Source of the DNA: Bacteroidales bacterium UBA5197
GTDB taxonomy: Bacteria > Bacteroidota > Bacteroidia > Bacteroidales > Lentimicrobiaceae
Length of the DNA: 64,000 bases
Direction of reading: 5' to 3'
NCBI GenBank assembly: GCA_002412885.1
Contig: DHVX01000033.1
Location: forward strand, 62,001-126,000
Shown: piece by piece, positions 35,410 through 44,094 of the stretch
Layout of the letters: every line of letters begins with the position of its first letter
Position numbering within the stretch: position 1 is the first letter of the stretch
Notes under the pieces: model-generated
Seen by the model: only the letters and a program-made list of their open reading frames with translations
What the model was told of the DNA's origin: nothing
Database searches by the model: none
Made by a program: the position numbers and the translations under genes

Positions 35410-35417
35410 CAAAGGTA
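35410..35417 (-). promoter_or_regulatory. -7 box for metK
   Basis: The minus strand reads TACCTTTG, a full TAnnTTTG match directly before the candidate riboswitch, placing the transcription start near 35403. A matching -33 was not seen. Confidence 0.55.
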
Positions 35418-35518
35418 GTTTTTTATTGAATACAGGAAAATCAGAAAAAAGAAAAAAAGGAAAGTTAAGATGCGAACTCGTAAAAGGAAAGTAAGAGATG
35501 TGATCGCTTTTTCCTGAG

Positions 35519-36430
35519 TTATTTTTTGGTAAGCTGCTGAAAAACATCCTCAAGCCGGTTACTTTGCTTTTGCATGGAAAGAACGGTGAAACCTTTTTCA
35601 ACTGCAAATCTGAATAATTCCTGCCTCACATCAAGGTCTTTGCCTGATTCAACCAGCCATGTATTTGCCGAAACTTTACTGATTTTCAGCACTCCTTTAA
35701 CTGATTTCAATAATTCAGCTTTCACTTCCTGATCAAATTCAACCACAACCATCTCAGTATTTTCTGTTTTGTTCAGCAGATGATCTGTGGTGTCGTCGGC
35801 CACAATTTTACCAAAGTTTATAATAATGGCGCGATTGCACATGGCTTCAACTTCCTGCATAATGTGCGTGGAAAGCATCACCGTTTTTTGTTTACCGATT
35901 TCCGAAATCAGGTTACGGATTTCAACCAACTGGTTAGGGTCGAGTCCTGAAGTTGGTTCATCAAGAATAAGCACATCAGGATTATGAATGAGCGCTTGTG
36001 CCAGGCCAACCCTTTGCCGGTAACCTTTTGAAAGCGCACCAATCTTCTTTTTCTGTTCATGCCCGAGACCGGTCATCTCAATCATTTCGTTCACACGCTT
36101 TTTTGAGTTTTTTCCCAACTCATGAATGCCAGCGACGAATTCGAGATACTCCTTAATATACATATCGGAATAGAGTGGGTTATTTTCGGGCAGATAACCT
36201 ACTTTTTTTCTGACTTCAAGCGATTGCTCATGAATATCGAAACCATAAACACTTGCTTTGCCCGATGAAGGTGGGATAAAGCAGGTGAGTATTTTCATCA
36301 TGGTGGATTTCCCTGCACCGTTCGGACCCAGAAGACCGACAATTTCGCCTGGTTTAATGGTAAATGAAACATCATTAAGGGCAAGCTGCCCGCCGTAATT
36401 TTTGGTAATATTTGAAACTTGTATTGACAT
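35519..36430 (-). CDS. gldA: ABC transporter ATP-binding protein, GldA-like
   Basis: The 303-residue protein is an ABC ATPase with Walker A GPNGAGKST at 35-43, the signature region LSKGYRQRVGL, Walker B LILDEPTSGLDP and the H-loop STH. The whole sequence, including YLPENNPLY and a C-terminal extension ending RLEDVFQQLTKK, resembles GldA, the ATPase subunit of the GldAFG transporter linked to gliding in Bacteroidota. The partner genes gldF and gldG are not nearby. Orthologues also occur in non-gliding relatives, so motility is not proven. It has its own -7 box. Confidence 0.75.
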   Translation of the reverse strand: MSIQVSNITKNYGGQLALNDVSFTIKPGEIVGLLGPNGAGKSTMMKILTCFIPPSSGKASVYGFDIHEQSLEVRKKVGYLPENNPLYSDMYIKEYLEFVAGIHELGKNSKKRVNEMIEMTGLGHEQKKKIGALSKGYRQRVGLAQALIHNPDVLILDEPTSGLDPNQLVEIRNLISEIGKQKTVMLSTHIMQEVEAMCNRAIIINFGKIVADDTTDHLLNKTENTEMVVVEFDQEVKAELLKSVKGVLKISKVSANTWLVESGKDLDVRQELFRFAVEKGFTVLSMQKQSNRLEDVFQQLTKK

Positions 36431-36452
36431 GGTAAAAACTTACTTGGAAGTG

Positions 36453-36460
36453 CAAAGGTA
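36453..36460 (-). promoter_or_regulatory. candidate -7 box for gldA
   Basis: The minus strand reads TACCTTTG, matching TAnnTTTG, 22 bases before the ATG at 36430. Confidence 0.5.
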
Positions 36461-36576
36461 AGAAAGAATCATTAGCAGGGCTTTCGGTTGGATGCAGGGA
36501 TTCTGGCTGTTTAATTCAATTTAAGTTATTGAACCACATAGAAACATAGAACACATAGGTGGAATGTTTTTGTCAA

Positions 36577-36678
36577 CGTCCCCGAAGGGGGCGAATTTTA
36601 AATAACCGTGGGTGGAATGTAATGGAACCCACGGATAGCGGACGTAATGATGAACTGGCGTCCCCGAAGGGGGCGAAT
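36577..36678. repeat. interspersed repeat pair CGTCCCCGAAGGGGGCGAAT
   Basis: The 20-mer occurs twice, at 36577-36596 and 36659-36678, in direct orientation. Between them CCGTGGGT and ACCCACGG form a hairpin (36606-36634). An ACATAGAA-rich tract precedes them near 36535. Such units are dispersed in many Bacteroidota genomes. The rest of the 609-bp gap 36431-37039 holds the gldA -7 box and the promoter and leader of rplM. Confidence 0.7.
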
Positions 36679-36844
36679 AAAATTTGCTAAATTTGCGGGC
36701 AAATCAAAATAAGGATCTTTCGTTATTGACTTTCACGCATCGGCTCTGAACAAACATTCTGAAAAGAGACAAATAATACATTTCGCGGGTAAATTAAGGG
36801 AGAGTATCCATTAGAATATTTATCAACAATTTATTGTTTACAAA

Positions 36845-36876
36845 TTTGTTATATCAAAAAAATACCTCTACCTTTG
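36845..36876 (+). promoter_or_regulatory. strong Bacteroidota promoter for rplM-rpsI
   Basis: TTTG at 36845-36848, a 20-base spacer and TACCTTTG at 36869-36876 match both promoter elements. Transcription would begin near 36883, leaving a leader of about 155 nt before rplM. Confidence 0.75.
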
Positions 36877-36878
36877 CA

Positions 36879-37039
36879 CCCCTTTTTAAGGGGAAAGTGT
36901 ACCCGTGAACGGCCGTAACCTGAAGCGACTTAAGCTATTCCATTAACAGGGCGAGTTGCAGTAAGTTGAATCTCATGCCCGTGATCAGCTTCCAGGTAAC
37001 TGGTTTTATTGTTTTTCAATCAATAAATCATCAAAAAAA
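36879..37039 (+). ncRNA. structured 5' leader of rplM, candidate L13 autoregulatory element
   Basis: The leader opens with a CCCCTTTTTAAGGGG hairpin and continues for about 140 nt with GC-rich segments and no ORF. It differs clearly in composition from the surrounding AT-rich DNA. Ribosomal-protein leaders that bind L13 have been reported in Bacteroidia, and the position fits. I have not verified a consensus match. Confidence 0.45.
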
Positions 37040-37495
37040 ATGAACACATTAAGTTATAAAACTTTATCAGCTACACCTGATAACATACAGAAGAATTGGG
37101 TGTTGATTGATGCCGATGGACAGACCCTGGGTCGTCTTTCGAGCAAAGTTGCCAACCTTATCAGGGGGAAATACAAAACTAATTTTACCCCTAACCTGGA
37201 TTGTGGCGACTATGTAATCGTAATCAATGCGGAAAAAATTAAGCTCACGGGCAAAAAAATGACCGAAAAGGTTTATGTTCGTCACACAGGTTATCCTGGC
37301 GGACAGCGTTTTGCAACTCCCTGGGAACTTATGCAAAAATTTCCCGAGAGGATCATCGAGCACGCTGTAAGAGGCATGTTGCCAAGCAACAAGCTCGGAG
37401 ATGCATTGTATCGTAACCTTAAAGTGTATGTCGGTCCTGAACATCCTCATCAGGCTCAGCAGCCACAATTGATTAACCTAAATTCAATCAAATAA
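37040..37495 (+). CDS. rplM: 50S ribosomal protein L13
   Basis: The 151-residue protein is L13 of the large subunit. It has WVLIDADGQTLGRLSSKVA near the N-terminus, the NAEKIKLTGKKM strand, the HTGYPGG loop and the conserved AVRGMLPSNKLG. Length is normal for the family. The stop is followed after one base by the rpsI start, the conserved L13-S9 operon, and the pair is transcribed from a strong promoter with a structured leader. Confidence 0.97.
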   Translation: MNTLSYKTLSATPDNIQKNWVLIDADGQTLGRLSSKVANLIRGKYKTNFTPNLDCGDYVIVINAEKIKLTGKKMTEKVYVRHTGYPGGQRFATPWELMQKFPERIIEHAVRGMLPSNKLGDALYRNLKVYVGPEHPHQAQQPQLINLNSIK

Positions 37496-37496
37496 C

Positions 37497-37883
37497 ATGG
37501 AAGTAATCAACACCCTTGGCAGACGCAAAACTGCTGTAGCCCGTATCTATCTTAAGGATGGTAATGGCGCTATTACCATAAACGGAAGGGATTATAAAGA
37601 ATATTTTCCAACAGGTACACTTCAGTACGTTGTTACCCAATCTCTTGAGATTGCTGATTCAATTGGAAAGTACGATATCAAGGCAAACCTTGATGGAGGT
37701 GGAATTACAGGTCAGGCAGAAGCTCTTCGTTTGGCTATTTCCAAAGCACTTTGCGAAATCAATCCTGAAATGCGTCCCCCGCTTAAGGCCAAAGGTCTGT
37801 TGCGCAGGGATCCACGTATGGTTGAAAGGAAAAAACCAGGCCAGAAGAAAGCCCGTAAGAAATTCCAGTTCAGCAAGCGCTAA
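37497..37883 (+). CDS. rpsI: 30S ribosomal protein S9
   Basis: The 128-residue protein is S9, with GRRKTAVARIYLKDG at the N-terminus, the GGGITGQAEALRLAISKAL segment and the basic C-terminal tail ending FQFSKR, which reaches to the P-site tRNA in the ribosome. It starts one base after rplM and is almost certainly translated from the same message. Confidence 0.97.
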   Translation: MEVINTLGRRKTAVARIYLKDGNGAITINGRDYKEYFPTGTLQYVVTQSLEIADSIGKYDIKANLDGGGITGQAEALRLAISKALCEINPEMRPPLKAKGLLRRDPRMVERKKPGQKKARKKFQFSKR

Positions 37884-37911
37884 TCTCAAATGGTGTTTAG
37901 TATCTAAATTG

Positions 37912-37959
37912 CCGGGACCTCTATGTTGCTTTAAGGCAGCATAATTCAGAGCTACCCGG
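37912..37959 (+). ncRNA. structured leader before rpsB, candidate S2 leader
   Basis: In the 118-bp gap before rpsB three nested stems can form: CCGGG with CCCGG (37912-37916/37955-37959), CTCT with AGAG (37919-37922/37948-37951) and ATGTTGC with GCAGCAT (37923-37929/37936-37942). No U-run follows, so it does not look like a plain terminator. An autoregulatory leader for rpsB-tsf is inferred. Confidence 0.45.
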
Positions 37960-38001
37960 TGATTGATTTTCACAGAATGTAAACAAATAACAAAAAATTA
38001 A

Positions 38002-38916
38002 ATGGCAAGAACAACTTTTGAAGAATTACTGGATGCAGGTTCGCATTTCGGTCACTTGAAACGCAAATGGAATCCAAACATGGCTCCTTATATTTTTATG
38101 GAGCGTAATGGTATTCATATTATTGACCTTTACAAAACCATCGCCAAGATCGACGAGGCTGCTGCTGCTATGAAGCAGATCACCAAGTCAGGCAAGAAAG
38201 TACTTTTTGTTGCTACCAAAAAGCAGGCTAAGGAAATCGTTGCGGATCACGTTAAAGTTGTAGGAATGCCCTACGTTACTGAACGTTGGCCTGGTGGAAT
38301 GCTTACCAACTTTGCAACAATCCGCAAAGCCGTCCGCAAAATGTCTTCAATCGACAAACTGATGGTTGGTACTGCATTTACAAGTATTTCAAAACGTGAG
38401 CGTCTTCAGATTGCCCGCGAACGTGCCAAACTCGAAAAGAACCTCGGTTCTATCGCTGATCTGAGCCGTTTGCCTGCAGCTTTATTTGTAGTTGATATTG
38501 TTAAGGAACATATTGCCATTGCAGAAGCAAGGAAACTCAATATCCCCACTTTTGCAATTGTTGATACCAACTCTGATCCCAATCTTGTTGATTTCCCGAT
38601 TCCGGCCAACGACGATGCTTCAAAATCTATTTCGCTGATTATCAGCAAAATGGTTCAGGCTATCGAAGAAGGTTTGATGGAACGCAAAATCGATCGTGAT
38701 AAACGTGACGAAGACAGAGAAGATGGTACTTCAGGTCGTGCTGATGGCGATTTTGATCTTGATGATGACGATGACGAAAGCAGTGTTGCAAGAACTGAAC
38801 GTCTTCGCACAAAGCCAACTCCTGCTGGTGAAGCCGGTGGAGAAGGTCGCAGAAGCAAACCAGGTACCCGCAAACCGCTGGGCAAAAAACCAGGTGGTCC
38901 AGGTCTCAGAAAATAA
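38002..38916 (+). CDS. rpsB: 30S ribosomal protein S2 with long charged C-terminal extension
   Basis: The 304-residue protein is S2. It has FEELLDAGSHFGHLKRKWNP at the N-terminus, the FVATKKQAKEI segment, RWPGGMLTNF and the AIVDTNSDP loop. The conserved body ends near residue 230. It is followed by about 70 residues of low complexity, first acidic (DFDLDDDDDES) and then basic and Gly/Pro-rich (ending KKPGGPGLRK). Such tails occur in some Bacteroidota S2 proteins but their role is unclear. tsf begins 28 bp downstream, as in most bacteria. Confidence 0.97.
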   Translation: MARTTFEELLDAGSHFGHLKRKWNPNMAPYIFMERNGIHIIDLYKTIAKIDEAAAAMKQITKSGKKVLFVATKKQAKEIVADHVKVVGMPYVTERWPGGMLTNFATIRKAVRKMSSIDKLMVGTAFTSISKRERLQIARERAKLEKNLGSIADLSRLPAALFVVDIVKEHIAIAEARKLNIPTFAIVDTNSDPNLVDFPIPANDDASKSISLIISKMVQAIEEGLMERKIDRDKRDEDREDGTSGRADGDFDLDDDDDESSVARTERLRTKPTPAGEAGGEGRRSKPGTRKPLGKKPGGPGLRK

Positions 38917-38944
38917 TTTTTAACTTTAAATACGAATTGAAGCT

Positions 38945-39781
38945 ATGGCAAATATAACCGCTGCTGATGTAAATAAATTGCGCCAGATGACCGGAGCAGG
39001 CATGATGGATTGTAAAAATGCTCTTCAGGAAAATGAAGGTGATTTTGAAAAGGCAATTGATTATCTGCGTAAGAAAGGCCAGAAATTAGCCACCAAAAGG
39101 GCTGATAAAGATGCAAACGAAGGTATCGTAATCGCAAAAACCAACGAAGCAAAAGATTATGCAGTTATTTTTATGCTTAACTGTGAAACCGATTTTGTTG
39201 CTAAAAATCAGGAATTTGTTGATTTTACCAATCTTTTACTTTCCAAAGCAATCGAACATCAACCTTCAAACAGTGATGAGTTTAAAGCAATTGACCTGAA
39301 TGGTCGCAATGTTGCTGAAAACATCACCGAAATGGTTGGTAAAACAGGAGAGAAAATGGAACTGGCTCATTTCGAAGTTATTCGTGCAGCCCGCGTTTTC
39401 GCTTACAATCACCCCGGCAATCGCCTTGCAACTATTCTTGGTCTGAATAAGGCTGGTGTTGAAGGCATTGATCAGGCTGGTCATGAAGTAGCTATGCAGA
39501 TTGCTGCAATGGCTCCTGTGGCTGTTGATAAAGATGATGTTCCTGCTGAAACCATTGAGCGCGAAATTGAAATTGGTAAAGAACAGGCTCGTCTTGAAGG
39601 CAAACCAGAAGAAATGGTTGAAAAAATCGCACTTGGTAAACTGAATAAGTTTTACAAAGAGAACACACTGTTGAATCAGGAGTTTGTTCGCGATAACAAA
39701 TTAACTGTTGGTGAGTTCCTTCATAAACTTGACAAAGACCTTACTGTAAGTGCTTTCAAACGTTTTATGCTTGGTGCATAA
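38945..39781 (+). CDS. tsf: translation elongation factor Ts
   Basis: The 278-residue protein is EF-Ts, the exchange factor that removes GDP from EF-Tu. The N-terminal UBA-like module VNKLRQMTGAGMMDCKNAL and the core motif CETDFVAKNQEF are both present, and length is normal. It is the last gene of the rpsB-tsf operon, and a strong bidirectional terminator follows within 30 bp. Confidence 0.97.
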   Translation: MANITAADVNKLRQMTGAGMMDCKNALQENEGDFEKAIDYLRKKGQKLATKRADKDANEGIVIAKTNEAKDYAVIFMLNCETDFVAKNQEFVDFTNLLLSKAIEHQPSNSDEFKAIDLNGRNVAENITEMVGKTGEKMELAHFEVIRAARVFAYNHPGNRLATILGLNKAGVEGIDQAGHEVAMQIAAMAPVAVDKDDVPAETIEREIEIGKEQARLEGKPEEMVEKIALGKLNKFYKENTLLNQEFVRDNKLTVGEFLHKLDKDLTVSAFKRFMLGA

Positions 39782-39806
39782 CATCTGAATCTAAAGGTAA
39801 ATTTAA

Positions 39807-39838
39807 AAAATAGCCGGCTTTTAAGCCGGCTATTTTTT
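39807..39838. terminator. bidirectional terminator between tsf and DUF3857 gene
   Basis: TAGCCGGCTT and AAGCCGGCTA pair across a two-base loop, with A runs on the left and T runs on the right. It serves tsf on the plus strand and can serve the convergent gene, whose stop it touches. Confidence 0.9.
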
Positions 39839-41733
39839 TACTTTCTGATCAGTACCAATTGCTTGCTGTCTGCCAGGGCTGCCTGTTGCATAAACGCCTG
39901 AAACGCCTGATACTTTTCAGGAGGAAAATGGCCTTTGTTTATTCTGAACTCTCTGAAGCATGTGAGGACTCCATTTTCAACTGAGGATTTCATGCTGTAG
40001 AACCCGAATTCAGGCTCCGAAATGGTTGATTCCGGAATTGATTCCGGTTCATAACCCGATGGTAGCCGGACTGTGATTGTATCCTGACAATGATACGGAT
40101 AGTAAATTACCAGTGGGGTTTTACGATTGCGCATACGTTCTGGTGCAGAAATCTTATTATTGAGATTGAGTGAAACAAAAAGCCGGTCGTTGTTGCCTGA
40201 GAAAAAAGATCTGATTTCGGCTTCAAACTGCAATTCAACCGTAGGCTCCTGTACATCATACACCTTAATATTATGGTTGTTCAATGTGAAATTGGTAAAT
40301 TCAAGATTTTCAGTTACCCATTTTTGCTGATCGTGGAGGGTCTGTTTTGCATAACGAGCACTTGAGCCCATGAATATCCCCTTGTACCGGATTGTACCTG
40401 AAACTGCAGCATCTGGAGAAGAAGGTGTTATTATTAAATTGGAACTCAAATGATTGTCCTCCTGCCGGTATTCTTTGGTTCTGACCAGCTTTGATGATGG
40501 GCCATCTATCAGCAGGGCATATCGGTTATCCGTAAAATCACCCAGACTGCCAAATGGATTTACCTGACTCGTGCACTCCAGCCATATGGTGTCATTTTTT
40601 TGTGGAACGCATACTATAGCATGATTAAACTGATGGCCAGGATGATCAGTAATGAAATGATAGTCTTTTCTACCTGCATGTATAACTGAATAATATGCCT
40701 TAATCCCCACAGCATCAAGCATAGCCATCATATAGTTGCTCAGATCCTTGCAGTCTCCATATCCCAGAGATTCAACATCCTGAGCTGGGCTGGGTTGCAG
40801 GCCTCCTATCCCCAAAGAAATATTAATGTAGTGTGTGTTGGCTTGCAGATATTTGTATAAAATCCTCACTTTCTCTTTTTCACTGGAAGCTGAAGCTGTC
40901 ATCTTTCGGTACTTTTCAACAGAAGAGTTGGGCAATGAATTTCTTCCTCTCATTAAATCGGATAGCCAGTCACCGTAGTTTTGCCAGCTATCTGCCATTC
41001 CAGAATAATCCGAGTAACTCAGATATTGAGGTGAAAGAAAGATGCCAGGAAGTATTTCGTCGGTTATAGTTGAATACGGCTCTATAATCAGGGCTGGAAG
41101 ATCTCGGAACTCCCATTTATTCCCGGTGGGTGTTTTTATAGTTTCCAACCCCTCAACATTGCCTGAAAGTGAAATATGCACCGGAATATCCTGAGGATTT
41201 ACAAGCTCTAAACTACTATATTGTATGGATTGATTTTCACTTTTGTATGGTTTGTAATAGTCGAGGCTGTAGAGTCTTTGCAATTGAATCTCATACTCGT
41301 ATTCAAAGGTATATGGGTATGAGGAAGGTGAATATATGTATGCTTTTAACCTGTAATCAGAATAGAGAAATGCATCGCCACCCGCGCTTCGGTCAATAAT
41401 TTCCGATTGCTTGAATGACTTTATCTTTTTACCGTTTGCATCGTAAACTGAGATTCTTTTAATGCTTACTTTGTCTGATTTCATGTGGTAAAAAAGCATC
41501 AGTGACATATCTTCTGCTTTTTTATTGAGAATAGTTACAGCAAAATATTTGTTCTGAGTTACTCTGTTTTTAGCGTCAATGGTTATTACTGTGCGACTTT
41601 CTCTTATCACTGAATTTGCACCTTTCAACAGATTTTCAGGAATATGAGACGTGGCAAAATTTTGTGCATTAGTGGCAACGGGGCATGAAATTAACAGCAA
41701 GCCCAGCATTATAAACCCCATGAATCCTTTCAT
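39838..41733 (-). CDS. DUF3857/transglutaminase-like exported protein, active-site residues present
   Basis: The 631-residue protein has an N-terminal signal (LLLISCPVATNAQ; either signal peptidase I or a weak lipobox), an N-terminal DUF3857 beta domain, a central transglutaminase-like domain and a C-terminal DUF2569-like or beta region. In the transglutaminase core, Cys328 (GYGDCKDLS), His371 (FNHAIVC) and Glu386 (WLECTS) are in the expected order; the third position is usually Asp. Such proteins are common in Bacteroidota and are thought to be envelope peptidases or cross-linkers; the substrate is unknown. It lies 3 bp after the related gene upstream, so they form an operon. Confidence 0.8.
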   Translation of the reverse strand: MKGFMGFIMLGLLLISCPVATNAQNFATSHIPENLLKGANSVIRESRTVITIDAKNRVTQNKYFAVTILNKKAEDMSLMLFYHMKSDKVSIKRISVYDANGKKIKSFKQSEIIDRSAGGDAFLYSDYRLKAYIYSPSSYPYTFEYEYEIQLQRLYSLDYYKPYKSENQSIQYSSLELVNPQDIPVHISLSGNVEGLETIKTPTGNKWEFRDLPALIIEPYSTITDEILPGIFLSPQYLSYSDYSGMADSWQNYGDWLSDLMRGRNSLPNSSVEKYRKMTASASSEKEKVRILYKYLQANTHYINISLGIGGLQPSPAQDVESLGYGDCKDLSNYMMAMLDAVGIKAYYSVIHAGRKDYHFITDHPGHQFNHAIVCVPQKNDTIWLECTSQVNPFGSLGDFTDNRYALLIDGPSSKLVRTKEYRQEDNHLSSNLIITPSSPDAAVSGTIRYKGIFMGSSARYAKQTLHDQQKWVTENLEFTNFTLNNHNIKVYDVQEPTVELQFEAEIRSFFSGNNDRLFVSLNLNNKISAPERMRNRKTPLVIYYPYHCQDTITVRLPSGYEPESIPESTISEPEFGFYSMKSSVENGVLTCFREFRINKGHFPPEKYQAFQAFMQQAALADSKQLVLIRK

Positions 41734-41736
41734 AAA

Positions 41737-43737
41737 TTACAATTTTTTCAGTACTACCATTTCAGCATTTTTAGCCACTATCTGAGCATATAATTCTCTG
41801 ATTTCTCCATAATCCTGGAAAGTTATCAGAGGTGTTTTTATGGTTAATACACTTTGAAACTGTAATTGATTGCCGTTTACAACTGCAATATATTTGAAAA
41901 TTCCCTTGTTATTGCTGAGAGAAAGGCTGATGTTTTTAGGCATTTCAACTACTTCATAACCTTCGGGTAAATTTATGATGCATATGTTTTTAGTCGTCCA
42001 GGGATTTATAAAATCGATTGGATATACCCTTTCTTCGGTTACAAACGGATTGCTGCTTATGCCCATCCCCAGTGCTGGATTCAGGTAAATTATATCCTTT
42101 GTGCTTTTGTCGGGATTGGTAATTAAGTCTGCCTTAAGCTTCAAATATAAGGGGTTCGTCCTGTCGTTAAGATTTTCAATCGAAAAATCTCCGATTTGCA
42201 TCCCGGGTATTTTAGCTTCAAATTCATTGATATACTCTTCTTCATTGTTTTTTGCACGGATATCAACAGCTCTGTTATGTGCAAAATATCTCGTTTCCAT
42301 AATACTGAAGTCCCCGCTGATGTTTCCCGAAGCATCCAGGTTCACTTGATTGTAATATGTTCTGCTATCTTCTTTCGGTTTATTCAGTTCTACCCAATTG
42401 TTGTTACTGGATTCTCTCGATATACGACGACCTTTATCATTGAGGCAGCGAATCGGCAACATATCGTAGGAGAGATTTTTTTCAGTAGCATCAAGCAGGT
42501 ATGTATTGCTGTCGATAATTGCTTCTGCAATTACATAGTTAAACTTATTGAGCATGAGCTGTCCGGGGTGCAGCATTCCATTGTTTCTGGTACTGAGAAT
42601 TACAGGATTGGTTTTGATGTCGCACTCATTCAATAGTGAGATCAGCAAAAGGTTGATATCTGATGATTTTCCTTTCTTTTCGTCCCATACTTTTCGCAAC
42701 GATTCACTCAGATATATACCATTTGCGCCGGAATAATTAACTGAATTACGGATGAATTCGTGTGCTTTAACCATTCTTTCGAAAGGATCAGGGTAAGCAA
42801 TTCTCAGTGCTTCAGCCTCTTTTTTTAACGGGCCACTGCGTTTAAGTGGTGATCCGAAATCTTCGTCAGACCATAAATCGTTTCCTATTTTTTCCCAGTT
42901 TGTTGTGAAGTCTTTGTAATTCTGAGGAAATGCAATAGATCCCAATTCAAATTCTATGGCTGCTATGTAATTCGATATGTCATTCATGTGGGCCTCTTCC
43001 TTTAAAGCCGGCACATTAAGGAAGGTATATTTAGTAATGTACTCGGTGTAATTAACACTGCTTGTTCCTTTCTGGCTGTTTACCCAAATAATACTGCGGT
43101 TTGTTGTTTTTGAGTCTGTTGCTGTTGCGGTCAGGTATCCTCTCATCAACCGTTTGTAATTGAAATACTCAGGAATAGAGACAGTTAGCTCGCTGATCAG
43201 GGCAGGAATGTCATGCTGGAAATTCCATTCGGGCAATAGCATAAAAAGATCTGATGTGAGGCTGTACTCAAGATCAAAAACACTGCCTTCTTTAATGTTC
43301 GGGATTGAGAAATTCCGGCTTTTTTCTTTTGAACTTATATGCTCTGTGAAAATATCGGCCTTATTAAGGTCAGTTTTAACTACTTTGTTATTTTCATCCA
43401 GATAAAAACTAGATGCCCGGAGTTTGGTAATTTTCTCTTCCAACGAACCGAATTTGTAGTATTTAATTTTGAACTTAGCCTGGTCAAATCCGCTTGAATT
43501 GAATATCTTAACCCTTAAATGACGCGTATAATTTACGGCAAATCCGGTCAGATCATTGTAGATAATACTGATGTCTCCGATGTCGCTTATAATCAAGGCT
43601 CCTGCGCTTGTGTCTGCATCATAGGCTTTAAGTGCCAAAAGATCAGAATCAATTTTGCCAAATTTTATCTGCGATTTTTGTGCAAAAGTGATGGTCGAAA
43701 ACAATGCCAGAAATGTGAAGATGAAGATGTTTTTCAT
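41737..43737 (-). CDS. DUF3857/transglutaminase-like exported protein, apparently inactive paralogue
   Basis: The 666-residue protein has a signal peptide ending TITFAQ (about residue 19), a DUF3857 region and a transglutaminase-like core. At the aligned active site, Ser358 (GKSSDIN) replaces Cys and Tyr401 (FNYVIAE) replaces His, with Asp416 (LLDATE) kept. The Ser358-Tyr401 distance of 43 residues equals the Cys328-His371 distance in the next gene, which supports the alignment. It is therefore probably a pseudoenzyme that binds or regulates its neighbour. The second gene follows after 3 bp. Confidence 0.8.
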   Translation of the reverse strand: MKNIFIFTFLALFSTITFAQKSQIKFGKIDSDLLALKAYDADTSAGALIISDIGDISIIYNDLTGFAVNYTRHLRVKIFNSSGFDQAKFKIKYYKFGSLEEKITKLRASSFYLDENNKVVKTDLNKADIFTEHISSKEKSRNFSIPNIKEGSVFDLEYSLTSDLFMLLPEWNFQHDIPALISELTVSIPEYFNYKRLMRGYLTATATDSKTTNRSIIWVNSQKGTSSVNYTEYITKYTFLNVPALKEEAHMNDISNYIAAIEFELGSIAFPQNYKDFTTNWEKIGNDLWSDEDFGSPLKRSGPLKKEAEALRIAYPDPFERMVKAHEFIRNSVNYSGANGIYLSESLRKVWDEKKGKSSDINLLLISLLNECDIKTNPVILSTRNNGMLHPGQLMLNKFNYVIAEAIIDSNTYLLDATEKNLSYDMLPIRCLNDKGRRISRESSNNNWVELNKPKEDSRTYYNQVNLDASGNISGDFSIMETRYFAHNRAVDIRAKNNEEEYINEFEAKIPGMQIGDFSIENLNDRTNPLYLKLKADLITNPDKSTKDIIYLNPALGMGISSNPFVTEERVYPIDFINPWTTKNICIINLPEGYEVVEMPKNISLSLSNNKGIFKYIAVVNGNQLQFQSVLTIKTPLITFQDYGEIRELYAQIVAKNAEMVVLKKL

Positions 43738-44094
43738 ATGGATTGATGGATTGTAAATTAGTATATGATCAGGTTATCTTTAAAATTTGGAAAAATTGAT
43801 TTATAAGGGGGTGAAATTAATGAAGTTTAAATATTTTGCAAAACGGAAGCGTAGGATCAGATGATTGCTTTCTGGTATTTGAGGATATCATAACATTCCA
43901 GAATACTCATAATCAGGGTAATATGATGATTTATTTGTATTATCTGGAATCAGTAAAAATTTCAGGAATTACAAAAAAAGCATATAATTGAATGTTTTTA
44001 ACAATCCTTACAGAAAATGATTCACTCCGGAGGGTGCATAAAAACAAAAAAGCCTGCATATCAGGCTTTTTTGTCAATTAAAATCAAGTGGTTT
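43738..44094. other. intergenic region upstream of the DUF3857 operon
   Basis: A 357-bp AT-rich gap with no ORF. It holds an inverted repeat ATTCCAGA (43895-43902) / TCTGGAAT (43943-43950) that could be an operator for the leftward DUF3857 genes, and the terminator of the cell-division cluster. Confidence 0.4.
44047..44076 (-). terminator. terminator after the GatB/YqeY gene, end of dcw transcription unit
   Basis: AAAAAAGCCTG and CAGGCTTTTTT form a strong stem with a short loop, 19 bp beyond the GatB/YqeY stop in the direction of transcription. Confidence 0.85.

Noticed and set aside
36577..36678. possible CRISPR-like array
   Set aside because: Only two copies of the 20-mer, with a hairpin in between and no cas genes; fits an interspersed repeat.
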